A stretch of DNA of 64,000 nucleotides from Candidatus Gastranaerophilales bacterium (GCA_947624325.1 CANQJT010000005.1:62001-126000); one strand, 5' to 3'; positions 18,707 to 26,987 are shown, counted from the first letter of the stretch. Notes: generated by a model not told the origin, from the sequence alone. Numbers and translations are program-made.

Positions 18707-19159
18707 ATGAACAAAGATGATTTTAATACAGAAAATCTTGATGAATTAAAAGGAATAGTATTTGATGAAAATGATGACGGATGTTTAGATGATATTGTTG
18801 AATTTAAAAAAAATTCAGATGGAAGAATAGAAGAAGTTTCTCTTGACTTCAACAGCGACGGAATAGCTGATGCTAAACTTTATTTTGAATATGATAACCT
18901 TGGAAGACTTATAAAAAAAAGTAAAGATAAAAATTTAAGCGGAAAAATAAATTCAGTTACCACATACAAATATGATGAAAACGGGAAAGTTTCTGTTTAT
19001 TATGACAATAATGCTGACGGCGAAACTGATTTTATAGAAACTTTTGATAAAAATGGGAATTCTTCCATTGAAGATGTTAGAAATACTTCTAAAAAAATAA
19101 TGGAAACTGCTAAAGATATTATTATTCCAGACAAATTTAAAAAATTCTTGGACAAATAA
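18707..19159 (+). CDS. acidic Asp-rich protein, EF-hand-like calcium loops
   Basis: 150 residues, no signal peptide. It holds several loops of the D-x-[DN]-x-DG type: DENDDGCLDD, DFNSDGIADA, DNNADGETDF, DKNGNSSIED, each with acidic spacing like dockerin or EF-hand calcium sites, interleaved with YEYDNLGRLIKK-like segments that resemble YD/RHS repeats. Calcium binding is inferred from the pattern only. A good AAGGAAGG site precedes the ATG. The structured non-coding region begins right at its stop codon. Confidence 0.65.
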   Translation: MNKDDFNTENLDELKGIVFDENDDGCLDDIVEFKKNSDGRIEEVSLDFNSDGIADAKLYFEYDNLGRLIKKSKDKNLSGKINSVTTYKYDENGKVSVYYDNNADGETDFIETFDKNGNSSIEDVRNTSKKIMETAKDIIIPDKFKKFLDK

Positions 19160-19420
19160 AAATTCTATAATTTGTCCGAGAAAATTTCGCAATAAGGAAC
19201 GTGAGCGAAATTTTTGAGTGGCAACTTTAAAAGGTGAGCACTTGTACTACGACGATGAGCGGAATTTCGGACGGGCGCAAGTCCGGTAAGTGAGGGTGAA
19301 GCGAGTGCAAGACGAAGTCGAGCGAGCGACTATCCCGAACGAAAAGAAATTTCAAGATAGTCGGCGGTAAAGTGCGACACTAGATTAGATAAAAGCCTTC
19401 CTGCCGGAAGGTTTTTTTAT
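19150..19420 (+). ncRNA. candidate structured RNA / 3'-untranslated region with terminator
   Basis: No gene fits here, but the stretch is full of exact stems: 19150-19157 with 19170-19177 (GGACAAAT/ATTTGTCC, over the stop codon); 19181-19190 with 19205-19214 (10 bp, AAAATTTCGC/GCGAAATTTT); GGAC/GTCC around 19268-19286; and CGACTATC near 19327 with GATAGTCG near 19356. It closes with a strong terminator at 19396-19418. It is more GC-rich than its neighbours. Part of it (about 19232-19310) resembles 46583-46660 on the minus strand. It could be a stand-alone RNA, a long 3'-untranslated region or a repeat; it matches no RNA I recognise (not tmRNA, RNase P, SRP or 6S). Confidence 0.4.
19396..19418 (+). 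terminator. strong intrinsic terminator
   Basis: CCTTCC (19396-19401), loop TGCC, GGAAGG (19406-19411), then seven T (19412-19418). It ends plus-strand transcription from the acidic protein and/or the structured RNA before the convergent HNH gene. Confidence 0.9.
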
Positions 19421-19543
19421 ATCAACTTAAAAAATTCTTATTTCCCCCATTGTATATCTGTTTTTAAGATTTTAACAGGCACCCGGGCTTTAAATTTTTA
19501 CCAATAAATTATCTGCAGTTATTGTTAACAATTTTACTATTTA
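19419..19543. other. gap between terminator and HNH gene
   Basis: About 125 AT-rich bases with nothing I can assign. Marks the left edge of the accessory region. Confidence 0.5.
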
Positions 19544-20251
19544 TTAATTTATACCTAAGTATTTTTTTGCTAAATCGTTTTTTAGCTTTCCGTATCTTTT
19601 TTTATTTATGTTTTTATATGGCACTTCAAAAAGATTACAAATCAAATTTTTATCATACCCTGAAAGCTTTGTATAGTCATTAAATTTGAAAGTTGTTGTA
19701 TTAACTAATGTATTTATGAATGGGCGCATATCACTTTTTGTATCTTCACTGTTATATCTGTTTTTAAGATTAAATATTTGAATTGTTTTTTGCGTCTTTT
19801 TTTGTAAATTTTTATTATTTGTTGTTACTTTAATACAAAAGTCATATTTGCTAAATTTACCAATTTCTTCAGGTTCTACCGATAAATAAAATTCTGCCAA
19901 TTCATTAAAGCTTTCTTTAAAAGGATTTAATATTTCACCATCAATATCCAGAGCTCCTTTGTAATCACTATTACATTTATGACAACAAGGAATTAAGTTA
20001 TAAGGATCAAGTTCATTTGTTGCATTTTTTCTTACAAAGTGATCAAACCTTAAACGGTCTCCTTTTTTACCTCTTTCTTTTCTGTGAGTAATGATGGATT
20101 CAATATTGCAATATAAACAGAAATTTGCATATTCATTAATTATTTCAGCATATTTATATGAATCTTCGCATTTTGAAAAAGCATCATAGCTTTTATGATT
20201 CAATAAGGGTTTTAATCTTTCTTCAATATTAGCAATATCCAGTTTTTCCAT
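19544..20251 (-). CDS. ptuB-like: HNH endonuclease, PtuB-like (Septu-type defense)
   Basis: 235 residues. An HNH fold with zinc ligands: C45-x2-C48, then RFDHFVRK (D70, H71), N85 in DPYNLIPCC, and C90-x2-C93 with N94. HNH nucleases cut DNA or RNA with a metal ion. Its start overlaps the ATPase gene's end by 23 bases, so the two are translated together. In Septu systems an ATPase (PtuA) and an HNH nuclease (PtuB) form one complex that acts against phage. Context and motifs fit; no search was run. Confidence 0.75.
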   Translation of the reverse strand: MEKLDIANIEERLKPLLNHKSYDAFSKCEDSYKYAEIINEYANFCLYCNIESIITHRKERGKKGDRLRFDHFVRKNATNELDPYNLIPCCHKCNSDYKGALDIDGEILNPFKESFNELAEFYLSVEPEEIGKFSKYDFCIKVTTNNKNLQKKTQKTIQIFNLKNRYNSEDTKSDMRPFINTLVNTTTFKFNDYTKLSGYDKNLICNLFEVPYKNINKKRYGKLKNDLAKKYLGIN

Positions 20252-22028
20252 TATTACCCTTTTTATACTTATTATTTAAAATCATTTTTAACACTTCATC
20301 ACCAATTGAATTTATAATTTGGGAACTAATTTTATCTTTTTCTTCTTTTGATAAATTCTTACTCAATAGAATAGGATGTGTTATCTTGTTTCCATTTTTA
20401 TAATTAAGAACTTCTTTTAAAATATTTTTACTATATTCTCCTATAGAAGCTTGCATAAACATATTATCTTCAAACATTTGCATAATATTACCGGCAAAAG
20501 TCTTTTTTATTTTCTTTTTATTTCTAAGTTTGGTATAACTATACATTTTACTATTCTTTTGTATGTCCTTCACATAAAGATATTCTATATAGTCATTTGT
20601 CGTATCTGATAATATAAAAGGTGAATGTGTTGTAAGGATAATATTTCGTGTTTTATTTTTGTTTTTTGAAAAACTTTTTAATGCTTTTATATATGTATAT
20701 ATAAACATACGACACCATTCCGGGTGCAGATTTGCATCTATATCGTCTTCAAAAATTAATGTTTGCGCCAAAGAATTTGCTCGAACTGATTTATAATATA
20801 AATTAAGAATCGTAATATACTGTTGTTGTTCACCTTTACTAAGTTTATAAAAATATATGTTTCCGCTTTTCGTCTTTTTAAACAGGTTAAAATAAAAATA
20901 TTCCCATAGATTTATATTTACATTTTTATTTAGCGGAGTGTGATAAATTTTATTTAGTCGCTCCTCAAAATCCTTTATTTTTTCTAAATATTTTTTATAA
21001 TTACAACTGGGATATTCTTTTAGTTTTTGATATTTCAAATTTTCACATTTAAAGGAAAAAAGCACATTTTTTATTTTATTTTCTATTTTACATTTTTCAC
21101 TATTTAATAAAGAAGTATATTCGGATGTGTCATAAATTAAGTTGATAAATTCTTCATTTATTTTAGAAATCGCATTAAACCCCTTAATGCCATAGATTTC
21201 TTTAAGAAGCTTATCAAATAAATTATTTATATTTTTATTGTCACCCGGAAATATTTTTGTTTTTATTTTTTCATGCAAACTATCAAATGAAGAATCGAAA
21301 GCTTCATTTAACATTATAAATTTTATCGGATTATGTGTAAAATAAACACTCAGTCCTTCTATTTCATTTATGGGAATATTATATCTTATTTCTATTGTAG
21401 ATTCTAAATTATCGGCATTTCTTTCAATATCATCAAAGCCAATACTAAAATAATCAAAATAATTTTTATATTTTTCATTTAAAACCTTATTAATAGTTGT
21501 ATAATTAAACAAATACCCTTGACAAAATTTTGCCTGATAATTTACGTCCAAAATATTAACAAGTTCGTAATCATCTTCTAAGTGAAAAAATTTACCGGCT
21601 CTTGAACTAGATTTTTCATCATCAAAAGAATAGGATTTATTTTTATACAAAATTGTAAGCTTACTATTGTTTGTTACAAAATGACCTTTTTCTGTTTTAT
21701 ATACAATAAAACAATTTTTACAATCTTCTATACTTTTTAAGATTTGGATTATAGTTGATTTACCCGAACCGTTTTCACCGCATAAAATTTTTAAGTTTAC
21801 GTTATCTGGATATATATTCAGATATGATTTATTATCTTGTATAACTAATTTATTATTAGAATATTTAAATGTGTATTTTGCATTTAAATTTAATTTAAAA
21901 TTTTTAAATTGTTTATAGTTCTCAATGTATAAAAACATTAACTCCAGATTGTTAAAATCAATATAAGTATTTTTATTTGAACAATAATATTCCTTACCAT
22001 ATAACTTATTTTCAATGTTCTTTATCAT
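20229..22028 (-). CDS. ptuA-like: AAA/ABC-type ATPase, PtuA-like (Septu-type defense)
   Basis: 599 residues. Walker A is CGENGSGKST (83-92), the ABC signature LSKGEQQQ is near 393, Walker B LIFEDDIDANLHPE near 422 and the H-loop LTTHSPF near 463. The middle (about 150-370) is a long, charged, partly coiled-coil insertion, as in SMC/OLD-like ATPases. There is no TOPRIM domain, which argues against OLD or Gabija nucleases. It is upstream of the HNH gene in one transcript and probably senses or binds the invader while PtuB cuts. Longer than the PtuA proteins I know of, so a Septu-like variant is possible. Confidence 0.75.
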   Translation of the reverse strand: MIKNIENKLYGKEYYCSNKNTYIDFNNLELMFLYIENYKQFKNFKLNLNAKYTFKYSNNKLVIQDNKSYLNIYPDNVNLKILCGENGSGKSTIIQILKSIEDCKNCFIVYKTEKGHFVTNNSKLTILYKNKSYSFDDEKSSSRAGKFFHLEDDYELVNILDVNYQAKFCQGYLFNYTTINKVLNEKYKNYFDYFSIGFDDIERNADNLESTIEIRYNIPINEIEGLSVYFTHNPIKFIMLNEAFDSSFDSLHEKIKTKIFPGDNKNINNLFDKLLKEIYGIKGFNAISKINEEFINLIYDTSEYTSLLNSEKCKIENKIKNVLFSFKCENLKYQKLKEYPSCNYKKYLEKIKDFEERLNKIYHTPLNKNVNINLWEYFYFNLFKKTKSGNIYFYKLSKGEQQQYITILNLYYKSVRANSLAQTLIFEDDIDANLHPEWCRMFIYTYIKALKSFSKNKNKTRNIILTTHSPFILSDTTNDYIEYLYVKDIQKNSKMYSYTKLRNKKKIKKTFAGNIMQMFEDNMFMQASIGEYSKNILKEVLNYKNGNKITHPILLSKNLSKEEKDKISSQIINSIGDEVLKMILNNKYKKGNNGKTGYC

Positions 22029-22096
22029 AAAACCCTTTATATTAACTTTATCAATTTGTTTTTAAAACTTCCTTTTAACAAATCAATATTAACATA

Positions 22097-22116
22097 AAAA
22101 CTTATCAGTAAGTTTT
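22097..22116 (-). terminator. hairpin between glycosyltransferase and Septu-like genes
   Basis: AAAACTTA (22097-22104) pairs with TAAGTTTT (22109-22116) across a four-base loop. On the minus strand it is followed by a short T-rich stretch. It lies between the glycosyltransferase stop (22200) and the ATPase start (22028), so it may end the first transcript; it could also be an operator for the ATPase gene. Confidence 0.4.
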
Positions 22117-22159
22117 AGAATTTGTATCAGTTAGATTTTACAACCTTATTGTATTAAAA

Positions 22160-22252
22160 TAATTTTAATTATATATATTTAAGAGAAATAGTCCATATTT
22201 TACCTATCCACTTTAAAGGTATAAATTACTCCATCATCGGTTTTGGTATATT
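22160..22252. repeat. direct repeat, copy 1: end of the GT39 gene plus flank
   Basis: About 90 bases nearly identical to 23723-23810. They cover the 37-base spacer after the glycosyltransferase stop and its last codons. Confidence 0.85.
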
Positions 22253-23723
22253 TAAGGTTATGTTTTTTAAGTTCATCTTCAACAATATTAATATTATCGG
22301 AAGAAATATCCCAACAATCTCTATATTTACCAGATATCCAAATATTAATTGAATGGTCGTAGTTATCCAAAATTTTTTTTAATAATTGTCTTTCAGTCAC
22401 TTCTTTATTATCTTCGGGACAGTCATACATAATTATGTTTAATTTTTTATTTTCACTTAAGTAATTATTGTAAAATCTTAACAACACTTCTATAGAGTGA
22501 GGAACAATAATAATATCCTCATTATTAGCTTTACTCATAATATTTTTAGAATAGTAATAAAAATCCTCTCTTTGGTTTTCAGGTTTAATTAAATTACTGA
22601 ATTTTTCAATTGAAAATGAAAATTTATTGTAATGGGGGACAAGAAAAAGGATTAACCCTGCAATAAGAACAGATTTAAAAATAAGAATTTTTTCTTTGGT
22701 AAGTGAATATGAAAAATCAATAAGTTTTGCAATTAAAATCAAAATAATCGGAATGAGATATAAGCTTACTCTCTGACTAAATGGATAAACTTTTAAAAAT
22801 GAAGCCAATAAAGTGAATAAAATGATAAACAAAAATATAAAAGCTTCTTTTTGTTTATGAATAAAGAAGAATATTAAGCTTACAAGTACAAAATATTTAA
22901 TATTGAAATAATCTGAATTTGTAACTCCGCTGAATATATAATTGAAAAAATTGTTAATTAATAAATTAAAAGAACCAAAAGAAGGTTCTAAAAAACCTGA
23001 TAAATAAATATCACTGCCCCAATATTGAACCATAAATTTGTAGCATTCACGGTCTATGAAATATAAGTATAAGCAAGCAGAGCAAACACCCATAAAGATA
23101 AGTAAAATTTTGGGATTGAAATGTTTTTCTTCAATACATTTAGCTAAAATTATTGCAGGGATAATAAACATAGCAGGGAATGAAAATAATATAATTGCCA
23201 TAGAAATTAAAGTGTATAAAATTATTTTTCGAAATGAAATATTTTTAAGACTTATAAATTTAAAAGATAATAATAAAAGAATACAAACCAAAACATCAGA
23301 GGAGTATGGTTTAAATTCATTTGAGTAATAAATGATACAAGGGTTAAGAGAAAATAATAAAAGCCCTATTAAGATAGCTATTTTATCTTTAAAAAGATTT
23401 TTTAATAAGAAGAAAAATGCAATAAGTGCGGAAATTCCTGAGACAAAAGGAATAAAACGAAAAGCAAGAAAGGAAGGTCCAAAGATATTAATAAAAATTT
23501 GATTTATAATGCCCCATAACGGAGGGATTTTTAAAATATTTGATAAGCTGAAAAAAAATTTAGATAAATTATTATCAAAAAAATTTAAACCTAATAATAG
23601 TTCATCGTGCCAAAAAGGTATTTGCTTAAAATATAAGGATGCTCGTAAAAAAATACCAAAACCGATAATAATAAATACCAAAATATTAAAACAAAGATTT
23701 TTATAACTTTTAATATTAAACAT
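22200..23723 (-). CDS. GT39-like membrane glycosyltransferase (ArnT/PMT family)
   Basis: 507 residues with about ten hydrophobic spans. The N-terminal loop has WHDELLLGLNFF, the acidic DE motif of lipid-linked sugar transferases of the ArnT/PMT fold. The long soluble C-terminus (~375-507) lies outside the membrane. It would move a sugar from a polyprenyl carrier to lipid A, protein or glycan; the acceptor is unknown. A paralog of the same length lies at 59836-61362. The start codon is embedded in a repeat of the gene's own 3' end. Confidence 0.8.
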   Translation of the reverse strand: MFNIKSYKNLCFNILVFIIIGFGIFLRASLYFKQIPFWHDELLLGLNFFDNNLSKFFFSLSNILKIPPLWGIINQIFINIFGPSFLAFRFIPFVSGISALIAFFFLLKNLFKDKIAILIGLLLFSLNPCIIYYSNEFKPYSSDVLVCILLLLSFKFISLKNISFRKIILYTLISMAIILFSFPAMFIIPAIILAKCIEEKHFNPKILLIFMGVCSACLYLYFIDRECYKFMVQYWGSDIYLSGFLEPSFGSFNLLINNFFNYIFSGVTNSDYFNIKYFVLVSLIFFFIHKQKEAFIFLFIILFTLLASFLKVYPFSQRVSLYLIPIILILIAKLIDFSYSLTKEKILIFKSVLIAGLILFLVPHYNKFSFSIEKFSNLIKPENQREDFYYYSKNIMSKANNEDIIIVPHSIEVLLRFYNNYLSENKKLNIIMYDCPEDNKEVTERQLLKKILDNYDHSINIWISGKYRDCWDISSDNINIVEDELKKHNLKYTKTDDGVIYTFKVDR

Positions 23724-23810
23724 AATTTTAATTATATATATTTAAGAGAAATAGTCCATATTTTACCTATCCACTTTGAAGGTATAAATACACCATCATC
23801 GGTTTGGTAT
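23723..23810. repeat. direct repeat, copy 2: scar of a lost tandem GT39 copy
   Basis: Nearly identical to 22160-22252: the spacer and the last 40-odd bases of a GT39 coding end, immediately upstream of the intact gene's ATG. Small indels break its reading frame. The simplest reading is a former tandem pair whose upstream copy was deleted except for its 3' tip. Confidence 0.8.
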
Positions 23811-23996
23811 TTTACTAATAATGCTTATGAATATTACTTAAAAGAAAATACTGCGCAAAAAGACCCTGAATATAATAAAAACTCCTCTCAATGTACCACA
23901 TTAGAACTATTTACGCAAAAGTTATATGAGAAAATTACAGATATAAACAGCCTCTCAATATTCTCACTTATTGAAAATTATAAAAATATAGCATAA
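23811..23996 (+). pseudogene. 3' fragment of an unknown gene
   Basis: A plus-strand frame without a start, ending TAA at 23994-23996. It reads FTNNAYEYYLKENTAQKDPEY then NKNSSQCTTLELFTQKLYEK and onwards, like a protein C-terminus cut off on its left by the GT39 scar. The core QKDPEYNKNSS is almost repeated at 26965-26996 (KKDPEYSKNSS), in a second fragment that is itself broken at the tRNA-like repeat. No family recognised. Confidence 0.55.
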
Positions 23997-24064
23997 AAAT
24001 AACTGTTATATTTTATTCTTATTCAACTCGATATCGTTATAAATTGCAATGCAGGAAATAATAA

Positions 24065-24112
24065 GAGCCAGGCTTAAGCAGTTATACCCACCCTCACAGG
24101 TATAGTGAATGA
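24065..24112. repeat. imperfect direct repeat, copy 1
   Basis: 48 bases (GAGC.AGGCTT...GTTATA..CCCTCAC...TAGTGAATGA) matching 24973-25019 with several substitutions. The two copies bracket the unknown gene at 24289-24891. Confidence 0.6.
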
Positions 24113-24262
24113 CGAGAAACTTTTTGTAGCCAATAAACCGCTAAAACCAAAACAAAAAATGTTGCCGCATACAAAATAAGAAAGTTCATGGAAGAAAGTT
24201 CTTTACTCACACGTAGCCATTCAATAAACCATACCCAAATGAAATAAAAGGCTTGTGCAGAG
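24099..24262 (+). pseudogene. decayed copy of the Mu-like transposon third gene
   Basis: The stretch from about 24099 aligns in order with 44095-44250, the 3' part of the third gene of the Mu-like module: CTTTTTGT.GCC.ATAAACC, CTTTACTC, then TCAATAAACCA..CCCAAATGAAA are shared. Indels destroy the frame. It shows that a related transposon once sat here. 23997-24098 between fragments holds only one copy of the short repeat. Confidence 0.7.
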
Positions 24263-24288
24263 TATATTTGGAAGTATAAAAGTAAATA

Positions 24289-24891
24289 TTATACACTTTT
24301 AAAATCATTAGTTGAATAGTTGTTTACAATAATCCGATCACTTTTTTTATCATATGTAATGGAAGACTCAACAACATTATCTTCTATTATGCAATTTATT
24401 AATTCAAATAATTTTTCTATCTTTATAAGATAACAGTACTTATTTTTTGTATTTAAAGAGTTTATAAAAATATAATTAAAAGAATTATTTTCTACACGAG
24501 GAGAAAAAATATAACTATGTACAAAAAAATTGCATAAATCGTTTAATGTTAATGTCACATTTAAATGCCTATTTAAATTATAATTTTTATTTATATCACA
24601 TGCATGGCCATAATAATCTAAAAGTCTTGTTGGTCTTTGAATTTTAGGATATGCAAAACAATTAATGGTATACTTACAAACAGAATTACTAAGCTTTTTT
24701 GACTCTAATAATTTTCTTATTATGAAAAAACTTGTAAAAAAGAATTTTTCAACATTTAGATTGAATAAATCGTATTCTTCATCATCATAATCATTTTTCA
24801 AATATACATTTTTATCCGATTTAATAAGTTTTATAAACTTATTAAGATCTTTTTTTAGTTCTTTTTTCCATACCCAAGATTCTAAAATCAT
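24289..24891 (-). CDS. unknown protein, no family recognised
   Basis: 200 residues, lysine-, asparagine- and aromatic-rich, mostly helical by eye, no signal peptide or membrane span. A conserved-looking segment LNDLCNFFVHSYIFSP (117-131) is followed by a beta-rich end. TATAAT lies six bases upstream of the ATG with no ribosome binding site, so the mRNA may start at the start codon. The gene is isolated among gene fragments and flanked by short direct repeats, which suggests recent insertion as cargo. A defense role is possible only by context. Confidence 0.6.
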   Translation of the reverse strand: MILESWVWKKELKKDLNKFIKLIKSDKNVYLKNDYDDEEYDLFNLNVEKFFFTSFFIIRKLLESKKLSNSVCKYTINCFAYPKIQRPTRLLDYYGHACDINKNYNLNRHLNVTLTLNDLCNFFVHSYIFSPRVENNSFNYIFINSLNTKNKYCYLIKIEKLFELINCIIEDNVVESSITYDKKSDRIIVNNYSTNDFKSV

Positions 24892-24972
24892 AGTATTATT
24901 ATACTATAAGAATTGATTGTATATATGAAATTTTACCATTTTTGTGTTGAAAATAAATTGTAGAAATTTTAG

Positions 24973-25019
24973 GAGCAGGGCTTGATCTGTTATAAATCCC
25001 TCACTTGCGTAGTGAATGA
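24973..25019. repeat. imperfect direct repeat, copy 2
   Basis: Partner of 24065-24112 on the other side of the unknown gene. Confidence 0.6.
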
Positions 25020-25150
25020 AGTAATAATCCTTATCATTCAAAAAATCTTCCAGCGTATTATCTATATTCTAATTATACAACACATTTATGTCAAAAACGG
25101 TCATATTGATAAAAAATTCCAAACATTATCATTTATGCTAAAATGAAATC

Positions 25151-26491
25151 ATGGTAAATTCTACTGAAACAAACACTATTGAATACAAAAGGGAATATTC
25201 TGATAGCATTTTGAAAGATGTTATAGGATTTCTTAATTCGTCATTAGGCGGACATCTTTATGTCGGAATAGAAAATGATGGAACTGTTTACGGTGTTAAT
25301 GATATAGACGAAGTGCAATTAAAAATTATAAACACTTTACGTGATAGCATAAAGCCTTATTCATTGGGACTCTTTGATGTTTTTACCGAAGCAAAAGAAG
25401 GTAAAAATATCATTCACATTATTGTTTCCAGTGGTAATGAAAAACCATATTACATTTCATCTAAGGGTATGACTCCTAACGGTTGTTTTTTAAGAGTCGG
25501 TTCATCTTCACAACAAATGACCGAGAATCAAATTGCCGAGTATTATGCAAAAAGAACAAGAAATACTCTGAAAAATATTGTTTCATATCATCAAGACCTG
25601 ACTTTTGAACAGCTAAAAATATACTATCAAGAACGAGACTTAACTCTAAATGATAATTTTGCAAGGAATTTGGAATTATTAACGGATGATGGCAAATATA
25701 ACTATATTGCATACCTTTTAGCCGATAAAAACGGTACATCAATTAAAGTAGCAAAATATTGGGGTAAAGACAAACTAAAGTTAAGAGAACTTAAAGAATA
25801 CGGATATTGTTCGCTAATAAAAGCTACAAAATCCGTGCTTGATAGGTTAGATGTTGAAAATACCGTTAGTACAAAAGTTACATACACGGAAAGAAAAGAA
25901 AGAACTCTCTGGAATGCCGATGCCGTAAAAGAAGCTGTTATTAATTTTATTGTACATAATGATTATACAAGAGAAGTACCGCCATTATTTGAAATATATT
26001 CAGATAGGTTGGAAATTACATCTTATGGCGGTTTGGTTGAAGGATTAAGCAGAGAAGAATTTTTTAGCGGTGTATCAATGCCCAGAAACCGAGAATTAAT
26101 GCGTATATTTAAGGATTTGGATTTGGTTGAACATATAGGTTCCGGAATGGGTAAAATAATGACCGTCTATAACAAAGATAACTTTGAATTTATGGAACAT
26201 TTCCTTAGAATCAGAATACCTTTTGAAAAAGGATATGAAAATGATTATACCGAACTAAATGAAAAAGGTTCGGAGAAAAGTTCGGAGAAAAGTTCGGAGA
26301 AAAATGAAAAAAGCAGAGAGAAAATATTAGAGATAATTTCTAAAAATCCTACAATATCTGCTAATGATATAGCAAAAGAAATTGGTATAACTTCAAGGGC
26401 TGTTGAAAAACATATTAAGAATTTAAAAGAGAACAATAAAATCAAACGTGTTGGTGCTGATAAAGGCGGTTATTGGGAAATCATTAAATAA
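25151..26491 (+). CDS. AlbA_2/RecG-like ATP-binding regulator with winged helix
   Basis: 446 residues. The N-terminal ~120 match the AlbA_2 (Schlafen-like, divergent AAA) domain: ETNTIEYKREYS, GFLNSSLGGHLYVGIENDG. Residues ~250-360 have the RecG-like C-terminal/HATPase pattern: AVKEAVINFIVHNDY, FEIYSDRLEITSYGG, HIGSGMGKI. A Ser-Glu-Lys repeat linker leads to a winged helix (~390-446, NDIAKEIGITSRAVEKHIKNL). These proteins are usually transcription regulators; some act in phage defense. TAAAAT is six bases before the ATG with no binding site, so it may be leaderless. Confidence 0.8.
   Translation: MVNSTETNTIEYKREYSDSILKDVIGFLNSSLGGHLYVGIENDGTVYGVNDIDEVQLKIINTLRDSIKPYSLGLFDVFTEAKEGKNIIHIIVSSGNEKPYYISSKGMTPNGCFLRVGSSSQQMTENQIAEYYAKRTRNTLKNIVSYHQDLTFEQLKIYYQERDLTLNDNFARNLELLTDDGKYNYIAYLLADKNGTSIKVAKYWGKDKLKLRELKEYGYCSLIKATKSVLDRLDVENTVSTKVTYTERKERTLWNADAVKEAVINFIVHNDYTREVPPLFEIYSDRLEITSYGGLVEGLSREEFFSGVSMPRNRELMRIFKDLDLVEHIGSGMGKIMTVYNKDNFEFMEHFLRIRIPFEKGYENDYTELNEKGSEKSSEKSSEKNEKSREKILEIISKNPTISANDIAKEIGITSRAVEKHIKNLKENNKIKRVGADKGGYWEIIK
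26268..26303 (+). repeat. three 12-bp tandem repeats inside the AlbA_2 gene
   Basis: GTTCGGAGAAAA three times in a row, coding for repeated Ser-Glu-Lys-Ser in the linker before the winged helix. The unit is a multiple of three, so changes in copy number would alter linker length without breaking the frame. Confidence 0.9.
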
Positions 26492-26580
26492 TACCTATAA
26501 ATAGCTGCGGCTTATGGAAAAAATATGAAAGAAATTGAAATTTTAAAAGAGATATTACAATTAAATAAAAGAGTAAAATT

Positions 26581-26864
26581 ATGACTAATAAAAAATATAT
26601 AGTTCTAATTTTGATGAATTTCTAAAAGAAGAAAATTTGCTTCAAAAAGCGGATACCATTGCAATAAAAAGAGTTATTGCTTATGCTCTTGAACAAAAAA
26701 TAAAAGAAGATAATATTTCAATCAACAGATTGGCAAAAGAATTAGAAACATCAAGAACTGCAATATCTCGTATTCTTGCCCCTGAAAATACTTCTATTAC
26801 ATTAAATACAATAGAAAAAGTTGCAAAATACGTAGGTAAAAGAATTGTTTTATATTTTAAGTGA
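26581..26864 (+). pseudogene. XRE-family antitoxin-like gene with an apparent frameshift
   Basis: ATG at 26581 gives MTNKKY, after which the frame closes within nine codons. In another frame, SSNFDEFLKEENLLQKADTI runs straight into a 75-residue helix-turn-helix protein (INRLAKELETSRTAISRIL) ending at 26864. Removing two bases from the TATATA run near 26597-26602 would join the two. The gene may be broken, or may start at TTG 26637. A 19-codon frame (26525-26584) overlapping its ATG may be a remnant of a partner. HTH proteins of this type are often antitoxins (HigA-like). Confidence 0.6.
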
Positions 26865-26987
26865 TATTATCTTTTTAATTGAAATATTATAATCTTTTTG
26901 AGACGTTGTTTAAAATTTTAACAATCGAACTTTAGAAAATGTTAATATAACTGAGTTAGAAGCCAAAAAAGACCCTGAATATAGCAA
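26865..26987 (+). pseudogene. gene fragment at the left edge of the putative element
   Basis: The end of this stretch reads ELEAKKDPEYSKNSS in one frame, matching QKDPEYNKNSS in the fragment at 23811-23996. The homology stops exactly inside the tRNA-like repeat, where the sequence switches to tRNA-Asn sequence. It marks an old crossover in a gene sequence at this point. Confidence 0.5.

Noticed and set aside
19190-19420. HEARO/omega-RNA guide because an HNH gene is adjacent
   Set aside because: The neighbouring HNH protein pairs with an ATPase by gene overlap and has no RuvC or IsrB-like parts; the RNA-like region converges on it and does not precede it.
20229-22028. OLD-family nuclease or Gabija GajA
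   Set aside because: No TOPRIM motif follows the ATPase motifs, and the partner is an HNH protein, not a UvrD-like helicase.
23056-23706. Plus-strand open frames over the GT39 gene
   Set aside because: They lie antisense to a membrane protein with a paralog in the window, are lysine/asparagine-rich and lack binding sites.
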